A stretch of DNA of 64,000 nucleotides from Atopobiaceae bacterium UBA1367 (GTDB taxonomy: Bacteria > Actinomycetota > Coriobacteriia > Coriobacteriales > Atopobiaceae). Made by a program: the position numbers and the translations under genes. Position 1 is the first letter of the stretch; every line of letters begins with the position of its first letter. The notes under the pieces are model-generated. The model was not told the origin of the DNA. It saw only the letters and a program-made list of their open reading frames with translations, and did not search any database. Of this stretch, positions 17,219 through 26,589 are shown piece after piece. Location of the stretch: the NCBI GenBank assembly GCA_002305995.1, contig DBRN01000012.1, positions 569,910 to 633,909 of the forward strand, in the 5' to 3' direction.

Positions 17219-18250
17219 CTACCCTCGCATCTCTGCCATCTCGAGCAGGAGCGCCTCGGTCCTCTCCCAGCCGAGACAGGGATCCGTGATCGACTTGCCG
17301 TAGATGCCGCCACCGACCTCCTGGCGGCCATCCTCCAGATAGCTCTCGATCATGAAGCCGCGGAATAGCCCTCCGACGACCTCAGATCGCCGAGCGGAGT
17401 CCATCACCTCGCGCACGATCCGCGTCTGTTCGAGTGGTCGCTTTCCCGAATTGTCATGATTGGTGTCGACGATCACCGCAGGGTTGGCGAAGTCATGCAC
17501 GGTGTATGCCTGCGCCAGGTGCTCCAGATGCTCGTAGTGGTAGTTGGCATGCCACTTCCCGTCGGAGCCGATGCGCCCACGCAGGACCGCATGGGCGAGC
17601 AGGTTGCCTGTGGTCTCCACCTCCCAGTTGCGATAGATGAAGGTCTGGGGCTGCTGGGCCGCATAGATGGAGTTGAGCATCACGTCCATGCTGCCGCCCG
17701 TGGGGTTCTTCATGCCCACCGGCACGGGAATGCCGCCGGCGACGAGGCGGTGCTCCTGGTTCTCCGTCGAGCGGGCGCCGACGGCAACGTAGGAGAGCAG
17801 GTCGACCAGGTACTGGTAGTTCGACGGGTAGAGCATCTCGTCTGCGGTGAACAGACCCGACTCCTCGACCACGCGCAGATGCATGTGTCGAACCGCCTTG
17901 ACCCCCTCAAGCACGTCATCGGATGAGCCGGGGTCGGGATTGTGGAGCAGCCCCTTGTAGCCCGTTCCCTTGGTGCGCGGCTTGTTGGTGTAGACGCGCG
18001 GAACCAGTAGCAGCCTCTCCGCCACGCGCTCCTGGAGTGCCGCGAGGCGGCACACGTACTCCAGCACGGCGTCCTCGCGATCCGCCGAGCAGGGGCCCAC
18101 AATCACCAGCAGGCGATCGTCCATGCCACGCATGACGTCGGAGACGCCCTTGTCGAAGTGCGCCTTGCGCTCCGTCATGGCATATGAGAGCGGCATCTCC
18201 TCCCGGATCTCCATGGGAATGGGAAGGTGACGCTTGAAGTTGAATGACAT
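17219..18250 (-). CDS. aroF: 3-deoxy-7-phosphoheptulonate synthase, class I AroF/G/H type
   Basis: 343 residues, the size of E. coli AroF/AroG/AroH. It condenses phosphoenolpyruvate with erythrose 4-phosphate, the first step of aromatic synthesis. Signatures: LLVIVGPCSADREDAVLEY, RVYTNKPRTKGTGYKGL, VGMKNPTGGSMDVMLN, and the metal/substrate region VIVDTNHDNSGKRPLEQ. Enzymes of this type are feedback-inhibited by one aromatic amino acid. Which one cannot be read here. The start at 18250 has GGAGACGAG upstream. It is divergent from the aromatic operon that begins with a second, unrelated-type DAHP synthase. Confidence 0.94.
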   Translation of the reverse strand: MSFNFKRHLPIPMEIREEMPLSYAMTERKAHFDKGVSDVMRGMDDRLLVIVGPCSADREDAVLEYVCRLAALQERVAERLLLVPRVYTNKPRTKGTGYKGLLHNPDPGSSDDVLEGVKAVRHMHLRVVEESGLFTADEMLYPSNYQYLVDLLSYVAVGARSTENQEHRLVAGGIPVPVGMKNPTGGSMDVMLNSIYAAQQPQTFIYRNWEVETTGNLLAHAVLRGRIGSDGKWHANYHYEHLEHLAQAYTVHDFANPAVIVDTNHDNSGKRPLEQTRIVREVMDSARRSEVVGGLFRGFMIESYLEDGRQEVGGGIYGKSITDPCLGWERTEALLLEMAEMRG

Positions 18251-18506
18251 GCTCGTCTCCGTCCACTCGTACGGCGCCCTCTCAGCGCGCCATGGGAAGC
18301 CAGTATGACGCCTCACGACGGCCCGTCGATGCCGTGTCCACGAATCGTAACGTTTTGCATCGCGGAATCTGGCATCACGCAGGTCTCACCTGCTCGGGTC
18401 CCGTGTTACAGGCACGAAACGTCGGGAGGCTATCGCATGCGTCCGTGATAGCATCATGCGGAATCGCCGCCGCCCCTGCGGCACCGTCAGGAAGGTCGGA
18501 CACCCC

Positions 18507-19526
18507 ATGATCGCCATCGTCAAGCAGTCGGCACAACCCGAGCAGCTCAGTCACTTCATCAGCTGGATCGAGGGGCGCGGCTATCGCACCAACGTGTCGC
18601 ACGGAGACAACGAGACCATCGTCGGCATCATCGGCGACACCACCAAGATCGACCCCTTCCTCCTCGAGTCGATGGACATCATCGACCGGGTGAGGCGGGT
18701 CTCGGAGCCCTACAAGCTCGCCAATCGCAAGTTCCATCCCGAGGACACCGTCGTCGACTGCGGGCACGGCGTCCTCATCGGCGGCGGCAACTTCCAGGTC
18801 ATGGCAGGACCGTGCTCCGTCGAGGGCGACAACCTCATCGAGATCGCCCGCGCCGTCAGGGCGGCGGGCGCCACCATGCTGCGCGGCGGCGCCTACAAGC
18901 CGCGCACCAGCCCCTACGCCTACCAAGGCATGGGCGAGCACGGCCTCGACCTGCTCCTTGCGGCCTCGGCCGAGTTGGACATGCCCGTGGTGAGCGAGGT
19001 CATGGACCCACGCGACGTGCAGCTCTTCGTCGACCGCGGCGTCGACGTCATGCAGGTCGGGGCGCGCAACGCCCAGAACTTCAACCTCCTCAAGGAGGTG
19101 GGCAAGACCACCACCCCGGTGCTGCTCAAGCGAGGCCTCGCCGGCACCATCGACGAGCTGCTCATGGCGGCGGAGTACGTGATGAGCGAGGGCAACCCCA
19201 ACGTCATCCTGTGCGAGCGCGGGATCCGCACCTTCGAGACCCGCACGCGCAACACCTTCGACATCAACGCCATCCCCGTCCTGCACCACCTCACCCATCT
19301 CCCCGTGGTGGGTGACCCCAGCCACGCGACGGGCTACACGCGCTACGTCAGGTCTGCGGCCTTCGCTGCCACGGCGGCAGGGGCGGACGGCCTGGAGATC
19401 GAGGTCCACAACCGCCCGCAGGAGGCATGGTCGGACGGCGCCCAGGCGCTCACCCCCGACTCCTTCCTCGACACCATGAGGCGCATCGCGCTCATTCGCC
19501 AGGCAGTCACGGCGGAGCTGGGGTAG
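18507..19526 (+). CDS. aroF: 3-deoxy-7-phosphoheptulonate synthase, second type (with N-terminal regulatory domain)
   Basis: 339 residues. Residues 1-70 form a ferredoxin-like regulatory domain (MIAIVKQSAQPEQLSHFISW), as in the Thermotoga-type enzyme. A (beta/alpha)8 catalytic domain follows: VMAGPCSVEGDNLIEIA, MLRGGAYKPRTSPYAYQG, LLKRGLAGTIDE, and VVGDPSHATG. It performs the same reaction as the divergent gene at 17219-18250 but is only distantly similar to it, so the two are probably controlled by different end products. The start at 18507 is preceded by AGGAAGG at rather long spacing. First gene of a seven-gene operon. Confidence 0.94.
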   Translation: MIAIVKQSAQPEQLSHFISWIEGRGYRTNVSHGDNETIVGIIGDTTKIDPFLLESMDIIDRVRRVSEPYKLANRKFHPEDTVVDCGHGVLIGGGNFQVMAGPCSVEGDNLIEIARAVRAAGATMLRGGAYKPRTSPYAYQGMGEHGLDLLLAASAELDMPVVSEVMDPRDVQLFVDRGVDVMQVGARNAQNFNLLKEVGKTTTPVLLKRGLAGTIDELLMAAEYVMSEGNPNVILCERGIRTFETRTRNTFDINAIPVLHHLTHLPVVGDPSHATGYTRYVRSAAFAATAAGADGLEIEVHNRPQEAWSDGAQALTPDSFLDTMRRIALIRQAVTAELG

Positions 19527-19530
19527 CGCC

Positions 19531-20418
19531 ATGGCAGGAGAGCATCCCGGCGTTCCCGCTGGCGCCACCTTCGTCCCCGGCCGCGTGGGCATACTGGGCC
19601 TTGGCCTCATGGGCGGGTCCTTTGCAAAGGCCCTCAGCCAGGGCGGGGCGGAGGTCTACGCCTGGAACCGCACGCGCTCGACCCTCGAGCTCGCGATGAT
19701 CGAGACCGTGAGCGGTGAGCTTGACGACGAGACGGTCGGCACCTGCGAGCTCGTCATACTGGCCGGCTACCCCGAGGTCAGCGTCGACTGGCTGCGGGAG
19801 ATGGCCCCCCGCATCTCCCCCGGCGCCATCGTCATCGACGTCGTGGGCGTCAAGCGGGTCATCTGCGACACCTGCTTTGCCATCGCTGCCGCACACGACT
19901 GGACCTTCGTGGGCTGCCATCCCATGGCAGGCACGCAGTTCTCGGGCTACGCGCACACCCGCGCCACCATGTTCCGCAACGCGCCGATGGTGGTCGTGCC
20001 GCCGGCCATGGACGACCTCGAGCGCGCCGACGTGCTCGAGCGCCTCGTGAACCTCCTCGGTCCCTGTGGCTTCGGCACGTTCACCCTGGCAAGCGCCGAG
20101 GAGCACGACGAGCTCGTCGCCTACACCTCCCAACTCGCCCACGTGGTCTCCAACGCCTACGTCAAGAGCCCCACCGCACAGCGACACAAGGGCTTCTCCG
20201 CAGGGTCGTACCGAGACCTCACCCGCGTGGCGCGCCTGAACGCCACCATGTGGACGGAGCTCTTCCTCGACAACGCCGACTTCCTGTCCGAGGAGATCGG
20301 TGCCCTCATCGACAGCCTCCAGCAATACAGGGACGCCATCGACGGCCGCGACGCGGGGCGCCTCCACGCGCTGCTCGCCGAGGGAGACCGCCTCAAGCGG
20401 GAGGCCGAGCGGCCATGA
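19531..20418 (+). CDS. tyrA: Prephenate dehydrogenase
   Basis: 295 residues. The N-terminal Rossmann fold has GILGLGLMGGSFAKAL (NAD(P) binding). CHPMAGTQFSGYAH carries the catalytic His region of TyrA, and a helical C-terminal domain follows. It converts prephenate to 4-hydroxyphenylpyruvate for tyrosine. There is no C-terminal ACT domain. The start is 4 bp after the DAHP synthase stop, and its stop overlaps the aroB start (ATGA). Confidence 0.93.
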   Translation: MAGEHPGVPAGATFVPGRVGILGLGLMGGSFAKALSQGGAEVYAWNRTRSTLELAMIETVSGELDDETVGTCELVILAGYPEVSVDWLREMAPRISPGAIVIDVVGVKRVICDTCFAIAAAHDWTFVGCHPMAGTQFSGYAHTRATMFRNAPMVVVPPAMDDLERADVLERLVNLLGPCGFGTFTLASAEEHDELVAYTSQLAHVVSNAYVKSPTAQRHKGFSAGSYRDLTRVARLNATMWTELFLDNADFLSEEIGALIDSLQQYRDAIDGRDAGRLHALLAEGDRLKREAERP

Positions 20419-21518
20419 GCGTGACCGCCACCATCCCCGTGCGCACCGCATCGCGCGCCTACGACGTGCTGGTGGGGCACGGCCTGATCGATCGCGTGGG
20501 CGAGATCTGCCGCGCGACCGCCGGGGGCAGCGTTGCGGCCATCGTCTCCGACTCCAACGTGGCACCCCTCTATGCCGGGCAGGTCGAGGCGTCCCTTGGG
20601 CGCGCCGGCTACCGGAGCGCCTCCGTCATCTTCGAGGCCGGCGAACGGGGCAAGCGCCTCTCCACGCTCGAGCGGCTGCTCGAGGGGATCGCTGACGCCG
20701 AGCTGTCACGAGACGATGTCGTGGTCGCGCTCGGGGGAGGCGTCGCGGGCGACATGGGCGGGCTGGCGGCAGCCCTGTACCTGCGCGGCATCCAGGTCGT
20801 CCAGGTCCCCACGTCCCTGCTGGCCATGGTCGACTCGTCCGTGGGCGGCAAGACTGCCGTGGACCTCGCCTGCGGCAAGAACCTCGTAGGCTGCTACTTC
20901 CAGCCCAGCGCGGTGGTCGCCGACGTCGACTGCCTGGGCACCCTCTCCCACGAGCTCCTCACCGACTCGTGCGGCGAGGTCATCAAGCACGGCGTGCTGG
21001 CCGACGAGCGGCTCTTCTCCCACATGGCGAGCCGCCCCCTCAACGCAGGCGGGTACGGCCGCGCGGAGCTCGCCCGCATCGTGGCGCGCAACGTCGAGAT
21101 CAAGCGCGACGTGGTGAGCGCCGACGAGACCGAGAGGGGCTTGCGCCAGACGCTCAACCTCGGGCACACGATCGGCCACGCCATCGAGGCGGCAAGCGGC
21201 TTCGCGCTCGGCCATGGCGCCTCCGTCGCCGCTGGCCTCTGCTGCATCGCGCGGGCGGCCGCGGCGAAGGGCTGGTGCGACGAGGGGGTCTCCCGGACGA
21301 TCGAGGATGCGGTCTCCGCGTTCGGGCTGCCCGTCGACACCGACATCGACCACGCGACCCTCCTGCGCTACGCGACACACGACAAGAAGCGGCGCGGAGG
21401 CACGCTCAACGTGATCGTCCCGCTGCGCATCGGCCGGGTCGAGGTCAGGACGATCGCTGTCGCCGAGCTGGGCGAGCTCATCGCCCTCGGCTGCGGCACG
21501 CACCGACCGGGAGCCTAG
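20415..21518 (+). CDS. aroB: 3-dehydroquinate synthase
   Basis: 367 residues. NAD-dependent cyclisation of DAHP to 3-dehydroquinate. Signatures: VVALGGGVAGDMGGLAAALY (NAD/substrate loop), VGGKTAVDLACGKNLVG, and the metal ligands in LNLGHTIGHAIE and GHGASVAAG. The ATG at 20415 overlaps the tyrA TGA, so translation is coupled. Downstream is aroA after 3 bp. Confidence 0.96.
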   Translation: MSVTATIPVRTASRAYDVLVGHGLIDRVGEICRATAGGSVAAIVSDSNVAPLYAGQVEASLGRAGYRSASVIFEAGERGKRLSTLERLLEGIADAELSRDDVVVALGGGVAGDMGGLAAALYLRGIQVVQVPTSLLAMVDSSVGGKTAVDLACGKNLVGCYFQPSAVVADVDCLGTLSHELLTDSCGEVIKHGVLADERLFSHMASRPLNAGGYGRAELARIVARNVEIKRDVVSADETERGLRQTLNLGHTIGHAIEAASGFALGHGASVAAGLCCIARAAAAKGWCDEGVSRTIEDAVSAFGLPVDTDIDHATLLRYATHDKKRRGGTLNVIVPLRIGRVEVRTIAVAELGELIALGCGTHRPGA

Positions 21519-21521
21519 GCC

Positions 21522-22820
21522 ATGGACGTCCGCATAGACCCGCACCCCCTGGCCGGCTCCGTCGACGCGATACCGTCGAAGTCGATGGCGCACCGCCTGC
21601 TGATCCTCTCCGCGCTCTGCACGGGCGTCACGGACCTGGTCTGCCCCTCGAGCTCGCAGGACATCGAGGCCACCATCGCCTGCCTGCGGCGGCTCGGAGC
21701 GCCTGCGGCGCGTACCAGAGACGGCCTTCGCATGGTGCCCGTCACCGTCGGCGGGGTGCGGAGGGACGCACGGATCGACGTCGGGGAGTCTGGCTCGACC
21801 CTGCGCTTCCTCCTGCCCGTCGTCGCGGCCCTCGGGTGCGGCGCGCGCATCACCGGACACGGGCGGCTCTCCGAGCGCCCCCTCGCCCCCCTCGACTCCC
21901 AGCTCGTCAGCCATGGCGTCACGATCTCCGGGCAGGGCTCGTTTCCCCTGCTCGTGGGAGGGCAGCTGCAGCCAGGGCGCTTCTCCCTGCCGGGCGACGT
22001 GTCGTCGCAGTTCGCCAGCGGGCTCCTCATGGCCGCCCCGCTGCTCCCCGGCACGACGGAGGTCGCCGTCCGCGAGCCCGTCGAGTCCCGACGCTACATC
22101 GATCTGACGATAGCCGCCCTCGCCACCTTCGGCGTGACCGTCCACGCGCGACGCGAGACCGGCGAGGAGGGTGCGTGCGTCGTCTTCTCCGTGCCGGCCG
22201 ACGCCCGTCTCGTCTCGCCCGGCCGCTGCGTCGTCGAGGGAGACTGGTCGAATGCGGCATTCTGGCTGTCCGCCGGGGCGCTCGGCGACGAGCCGGTCAG
22301 CGTCTGCGGACTCGATCCGACGAGTCGCCAGGGCGACCGGGCCGTCCTCGCCGCCCTCTCGCTGCTGGGGGCGCGCGTCGGGCGCGCGTCGGGCATCGCC
22401 GCCGCCTCGCGGGAGGCCTTGCGCGCCCACGCCATCGACGTGTCGGGCATACCCGACCTTGCCGCTCCCCTCGCCGCGGTGGCGGCCGTCGCCGTGGGCA
22501 CCACGCGCCTGGCCCGCGCCGGGAGGCTCCGCCTGAAGGAGTCCGACCGCCTCGAGACCATCCGCGCGACCCTGCGCGCCCTGGGCGGCTCCGCCACGGT
22601 CGACGGCGATGACCTCCTCGTAGAGGGCGTGAGCGCCTTGTCCGGCGGCACGGTCGACGCCGCAGGCGACCACCGCATCGCCATGATGGCCGCCATCTGC
22701 GCGGCCTACGCGACGGGGCCGACCATCATCCGCGGCGCTGAGTGCGTCGCCAAGTCATACCCTGGCTTCTTCGAGGACTTCAGGTCCCTCGGAGGGCTGG
22801 CAACCAGGCAGGGGGCCTAG
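21522..22820 (+). CDS. aroA: 3-phosphoshikimate 1-carboxyvinyltransferase (EPSP synthase)
   Basis: 432 residues. Transfers enolpyruvyl from PEP to shikimate 3-phosphate. Visible motifs: IPSKSMAHRLLILSAL (substrate Lys/Ser), VGESGSTLRFLLPVVAALG, FSLPGDVSSQFASGLLMAAP, RLKESDRLETI, and DHRIAMMAAICA near the C-terminus. The PEP loop reads ESGSTLRF, where the class I enzyme usually has NAGTAMR. The gene begins 3 bp after aroB and ends 1 bp before aroC. Confidence 0.95.
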   Translation: MDVRIDPHPLAGSVDAIPSKSMAHRLLILSALCTGVTDLVCPSSSQDIEATIACLRRLGAPAARTRDGLRMVPVTVGGVRRDARIDVGESGSTLRFLLPVVAALGCGARITGHGRLSERPLAPLDSQLVSHGVTISGQGSFPLLVGGQLQPGRFSLPGDVSSQFASGLLMAAPLLPGTTEVAVREPVESRRYIDLTIAALATFGVTVHARRETGEEGACVVFSVPADARLVSPGRCVVEGDWSNAAFWLSAGALGDEPVSVCGLDPTSRQGDRAVLAALSLLGARVGRASGIAAASREALRAHAIDVSGIPDLAAPLAAVAAVAVGTTRLARAGRLRLKESDRLETIRATLRALGGSATVDGDDLLVEGVSALSGGTVDAAGDHRIAMMAAICAAYATGPTIIRGAECVAKSYPGFFEDFRSLGGLATRQGA

Positions 22821-22821
22821 C

Positions 22822-23943
22822 ATGGCATCATCGTTCGGCACCGCGGTGCGCGTCTCCGTCTTCGGGCAGTCGCATTCCCCCGCCATCGGCTGCGTGGTCG
22901 ACGGCCTGCCGGCGGGATTCGTCCCCGACCTCGATGACCTGCGCTCCTTCATGGCCCGTCGTGCGCCGGGACGCACCGGCTGGACGACCCCGCGCCGGGA
23001 GGCCGACGAGCCCCGCATCGTCGCGGGCCTCAACCAGCGCGGGGAGACCTGCGGGGCGCCGCTCGCCATCATCATCGAGAACACCGACACGCGCTCCCGC
23101 GACTACGACGACGTGCTGCGCATCCCACGGCCGGGCCACGCGGACTTCACCGCCCAGGCAAAGTGGCATGGCCACCAGGACGTCCCGGGGGGTGGCCACT
23201 TCTCGGGACGGCTGACCGCACCCCTGTGCGCGGCGGGCGGGATCGCGCGGCAGATGCTCGCCGCACGCGGCGTGCGCATCGCCGCACACCTGCTCCGCGT
23301 CGGATCCGCGGCGGACGAGCCCTTCTGCGCCCTCGCCCATGACGCCGACTCCCGCAGGAGGCTCGTGGGACAGCTCGACGCCCTGGGAGATGGCCGCACC
23401 TTCCCCGTCATCAGCATGTCCGCAGGCGACGCGATGCTCGCCCAGATAGACGACGCGCGATCGGCCCGGGACTCCATCGGCGGCGCCGTGGAGTGCGTCG
23501 CATGCGGCCTGCCCGCCGGCATGGGCGGCCCTCTGTTCGACGGCATCGAGAGCGCGATAGCCCGCATCGCCTTTGGCGTCGGTGCGGTGAAGTCGCTGGA
23601 GTTCGGCGCCGGGGCGGATGTCGCCGGACGGCGCGGCAGCCAGAACAACGACCCCTTCGACGTGGTCGACGGCTCATACGCTCCCGTGAAGAACGACGCG
23701 GGCGGAAACCTCGGTGGCATCACGTCAGGCGCGCCGCTGCTCTTTCGCGTCGCCATCAAGCCCACGCCCTCCATCGCCCAGCCCCAGCGGAGCGTCGACA
23801 TCGCGTCGGGGGCCACGACGACCCTTGCGACCCATGGTCGCCACGACCCCTGCATCGCACCGCGCGCCGTGCCCGTGATGGAGGCGGTTGCGGCACTTGC
23901 CCTGCTCGACAGCTGGCTTGCCTTCCCGCCCCAGGCGACCTGA
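22822..23943 (+). CDS. aroC: Chorismate synthase
   Basis: 373 residues. FMN-dependent 1,4-elimination of phosphate from EPSP to give chorismate. Signatures: VSVFGQSHSPAIGCVVDGLPAG in place of the usual GESHG form, RPGHADFTAQAKWHG, GGGHFSGRLTAPLCAAGG, and GRRGSQNNDPF. The usual second signature Glu-Ser-His-Gly reads Gln-Ser-His-Ser, a divergent N-terminus shared by some Coriobacteriia and Clostridia. Start 1 bp after the aroA stop. Downstream pheA begins after 24 bp. Confidence 0.94.
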   Translation: MASSFGTAVRVSVFGQSHSPAIGCVVDGLPAGFVPDLDDLRSFMARRAPGRTGWTTPRREADEPRIVAGLNQRGETCGAPLAIIIENTDTRSRDYDDVLRIPRPGHADFTAQAKWHGHQDVPGGGHFSGRLTAPLCAAGGIARQMLAARGVRIAAHLLRVGSAADEPFCALAHDADSRRRLVGQLDALGDGRTFPVISMSAGDAMLAQIDDARSARDSIGGAVECVACGLPAGMGGPLFDGIESAIARIAFGVGAVKSLEFGAGADVAGRRGSQNNDPFDVVDGSYAPVKNDAGGNLGGITSGAPLLFRVAIKPTPSIAQPQRSVDIASGATTTLATHGRHDPCIAPRAVPVMEAVAALALLDSWLAFPPQAT

Positions 23944-23967
23944 CCTCAGCCGGACGATTGGCCCACC

Positions 23968-25113
23968 ATGACTGACCTCACCGAACTTCGCGAGCGCATC
24001 AACCGCATCGACTCCCAGATCCTCGACCTCTTCCAACAGCGGATGGCGGTCGCCGCCGACATCGCCGAGTGCAAGGCCGCGGCAGGAAGGCCGGTGTACG
24101 ACCGACGGAGGGAGCGCGAGAACATCCAGCGCGCCGCCGATGCCGTGCCGCCGGAGCTGTCGGGCTACGCCGCCGTGCTCGAGAGCGTGCTCATGGAGGC
24201 CGCGCGCGCATCGGAGTATCGGCGCATCGGCAGGAGGGACGAGATGGCTGGGCGCATAGCCGCCGCACTTGCCAGCCAGCCGACCGTCTTTCCGCAGCAG
24301 GCCTTCGTCGCATGCCAAGGAGTGGAGGGGGCCTATCAGCAGATTGCCGTCGACAAGCTCTTCCGCCACGCGCAGATCAGCTTCTTCGACACCTTCGAGG
24401 GGGTGTTCCGCGCGATCGAGGAGGGACTCTGCAAGTTTGGCGTCATTCCCGTCGAGAACTCCACCGCAGGATCGGTGACGCACGTCTATGACCTCATGAT
24501 GCGCCACGACTTTCACATCGTCCGCTCCTGCAGGCTCAGGATCGACCACAACCTCCTCGTGAACCCCGGCACGAGGAGGGAGGACGTCCGCATCGTCTAC
24601 AGCCACGAGCAGGCCATCGCCCAGTGCGCCGGGTACATCGCGCAGATCCCCGACTGCCGCGTGCACGTCTGCGAGAACACGGCCACGGCCGCCGAGCGGG
24701 TCGCCCGCTCGGGCCGCACTGACGTCGCAGCGCTCGCATCGCGCGACTGCGCGTCCCTGTACGGCCTGGAGATCGCCGATCGCTCGGTGCAGGACCAGAG
24801 CAACAACTACACGCGCTTCGCCTGCATCCAGCGGGGCCTCTCCATCTATCCGGGCGCGGATCGCAGCTCCCTGATGGTGGTGACGAGCCATGAGCCCGGA
24901 GCCCTCTTCAAGGTGCTGGCGCGCTTCTACGCCCTCGACATCAACCTGCTCAAGCTCGAGAGTCGTCCCATACCGGATCGCGACTTCGAGTTCATGTTCT
25001 ACTTCGACATCGAGTGCCCCGCCGCCGCCCCGCAGTTCCTCACCCTTGTGGGCTCCCTGTCGGACGTCTGCGAGGAGTGGCGCTACCTGGGCAGCTATGC
25101 GGAGGCACTCTGA
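23968..25113 (+). CDS. pheA: Bifunctional chorismate mutase/prephenate dehydratase
   Basis: 381 residues in three parts. Chorismate mutase (1-90, ELRERINRIDSQILDLFQQR). Prephenate dehydratase (about 103-285), with GVIPVENSTAGSV and the catalytic NNYTRF. ACT domain (about 300-375, SLMVVTSHEPGALFKVL), which binds phenylalanine for feedback inhibition. Together these take chorismate to phenylpyruvate. The stop overlaps the next start by one base (TGATG). Confidence 0.95.
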   Translation: MTDLTELRERINRIDSQILDLFQQRMAVAADIAECKAAAGRPVYDRRRERENIQRAADAVPPELSGYAAVLESVLMEAARASEYRRIGRRDEMAGRIAAALASQPTVFPQQAFVACQGVEGAYQQIAVDKLFRHAQISFFDTFEGVFRAIEEGLCKFGVIPVENSTAGSVTHVYDLMMRHDFHIVRSCRLRIDHNLLVNPGTRREDVRIVYSHEQAIAQCAGYIAQIPDCRVHVCENTATAAERVARSGRTDVAALASRDCASLYGLEIADRSVQDQSNNYTRFACIQRGLSIYPGADRSSLMVVTSHEPGALFKVLARFYALDINLLKLESRPIPDRDFEFMFYFDIECPAAAPQFLTLVGSLSDVCEEWRYLGSYAEAL

Positions 25114-26384
25114 TGGCGGAGGCACGCTGCGGCCTGCTCGGCCGTACGCTCGGGCACAGCTGGTCCCCCCAGATCCACGCGCGGCTCGGGAGCACCCCCT
25201 ACGCGCTCTTCGAGCGGGAGCCTGACGAGGCGGAGCGCTTCCTGCGTGCGGGAGCGTGGACGGGACTCAACGTGACCATCCCCTACAAGGCGCTCGCGGC
25301 GCGCGTGGCCGACACCAGAAGCCCGCGCGTGGAGAGGCTCGGGGTCGCCAACACGCTCGTTCGCAGGGCAGACGGCTCGATCCATGCCGAGAACACCGAC
25401 GTCCTTGGCTTCTCGTGGGTGCTCGACCGCTTCTGCCGACGCGAGCTCGCGACGAGCGCCGCAGAGGCCTTCGCCGACGGCGAGATGCTCGTCCTGGGCT
25501 CGGGGGGAGCGTGTCGGGCCGCGTGCATGGCGCTTGCCGAGCTGGTCGGGCACGAGGCCACCGTCATCTCGCGCTCCGGCCCGGACACCTACGAGAACCT
25601 GGCCGAGCGCCATCCGCACGCACGCCTCGTCGTCAACGCCACCCCCGTGGGCATGTTTCCCTCCTGTCCCGCGAGCCCTCTTGGGGGCGAGACCATCGCG
25701 GCGCTCGCCGAGCTTCGCGCCGTCATCGACGTCATCTACAATCCCGAGCGCACGGGCCTCTGCCTCGAGGCCGAGCGCAGGGGCATCGCCTGCGAGAGCG
25801 GCCTCGCCATGCTCGTCTCGCAGGCGTTCTACGCGAGCCAGCTCTTCCAAGGCACGACACTCGACGAGGCGCTGGTGGGTCGCATCGAGGGGGAGATCAG
25901 GGCCACGCAGAGAAACATCGTGCTCATCGGCATGCCGGGCGCGGGGAAGACCAGCACCGGCAGGGCGCTCGCCCGGATGCTCCGCAGGCCCTTCGTGGAC
26001 CTCGACGACGCCTTTGCCGTCGAGACGGGCAGCAGCGCCGCAGACTACATCCGGGACAGGGGCGAGGATGCGTTTCGCGAGCGCGAGAGCGCGGTCGCAG
26101 CCGCCTACGGATCACGGTCCGGCCTGGTGATCGCCTGCGGCGGCGGAATCGTCACCAGGCCCCGCAACTACGACCTCATCCATCAAAACGGGACCATCGT
26201 CTTCGTCGACCGTCCCCTCTCCCAGCTTGCGAGCGAGGGCCGGCCCCTCTCCCAGCTCAAGGGCATCGAGGCGCTGGCGCGTGAGAGGATGGGCCTCTAT
26301 CGGTCATGGGCGGATGTCACCCTGCCCTGCACAGGCTCCGCCGCAGGGGATGCCGCACTGCTGAGGGAGCTCCTCGAGCTCTAG
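25113..26384 (+). CDS. aroE-aroK: Fused shikimate dehydrogenase and shikimate kinase
   Basis: 423 residues. Residues 1-265 are AroE: LLGRTLGHSWSPQIH (shikimate binding), NVTIPYKA with catalytic Lys59, ENTD with Asp96, and VLGSGGACRAACMAL (NADP loop). Residues about 268-423 are AroK: NIVLIGMPGAGKTSTGRALA (Walker A), PFVDLDDAF, and ACGGGIVTRPRNY. One polypeptide would therefore do two steps, dehydroshikimate to shikimate to shikimate 3-phosphate. The start at 25113 overlaps the pheA stop. It is the last gene of the operon. No 3-dehydroquinate dehydratase gene (aroD/aroQ) is in the window. Confidence 0.95.
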   Translation: MAEARCGLLGRTLGHSWSPQIHARLGSTPYALFEREPDEAERFLRAGAWTGLNVTIPYKALAARVADTRSPRVERLGVANTLVRRADGSIHAENTDVLGFSWVLDRFCRRELATSAAEAFADGEMLVLGSGGACRAACMALAELVGHEATVISRSGPDTYENLAERHPHARLVVNATPVGMFPSCPASPLGGETIAALAELRAVIDVIYNPERTGLCLEAERRGIACESGLAMLVSQAFYASQLFQGTTLDEALVGRIEGEIRATQRNIVLIGMPGAGKTSTGRALARMLRRPFVDLDDAFAVETGSSAADYIRDRGEDAFRERESAVAAAYGSRSGLVIACGGGIVTRPRNYDLIHQNGTIVFVDRPLSQLASEGRPLSQLKGIEALARERMGLYRSWADVTLPCTGSAAGDAALLRELLEL

Positions 26385-26589
26385 GCGACGCGATGCGCGA
26401 CCGTGCGCCGCGACCCACGGCGGGGTTCCGTCGCTCGTGCCATGGTTGGCAACCACCCACCGTCTTTCCCGCAAAAGCCATGGCAGCGGCCTTGCGTGCC
26501 GCCTATCCTTAAAGGAGTTGTCCGTAAGCGAGACCTCGGGTGCGGGCCCTGCGAGCGCAGTCGCCTGCCGTCCCATGGGAGACCACCGT

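Noticed and set aside
26385..26589. Gap before the EIIB-like gene considered as a riboswitch or antiterminator leader
   Set aside because: I could not find a consistent stem set or a conserved ligand-binding core. It is left as plain leader sequence.
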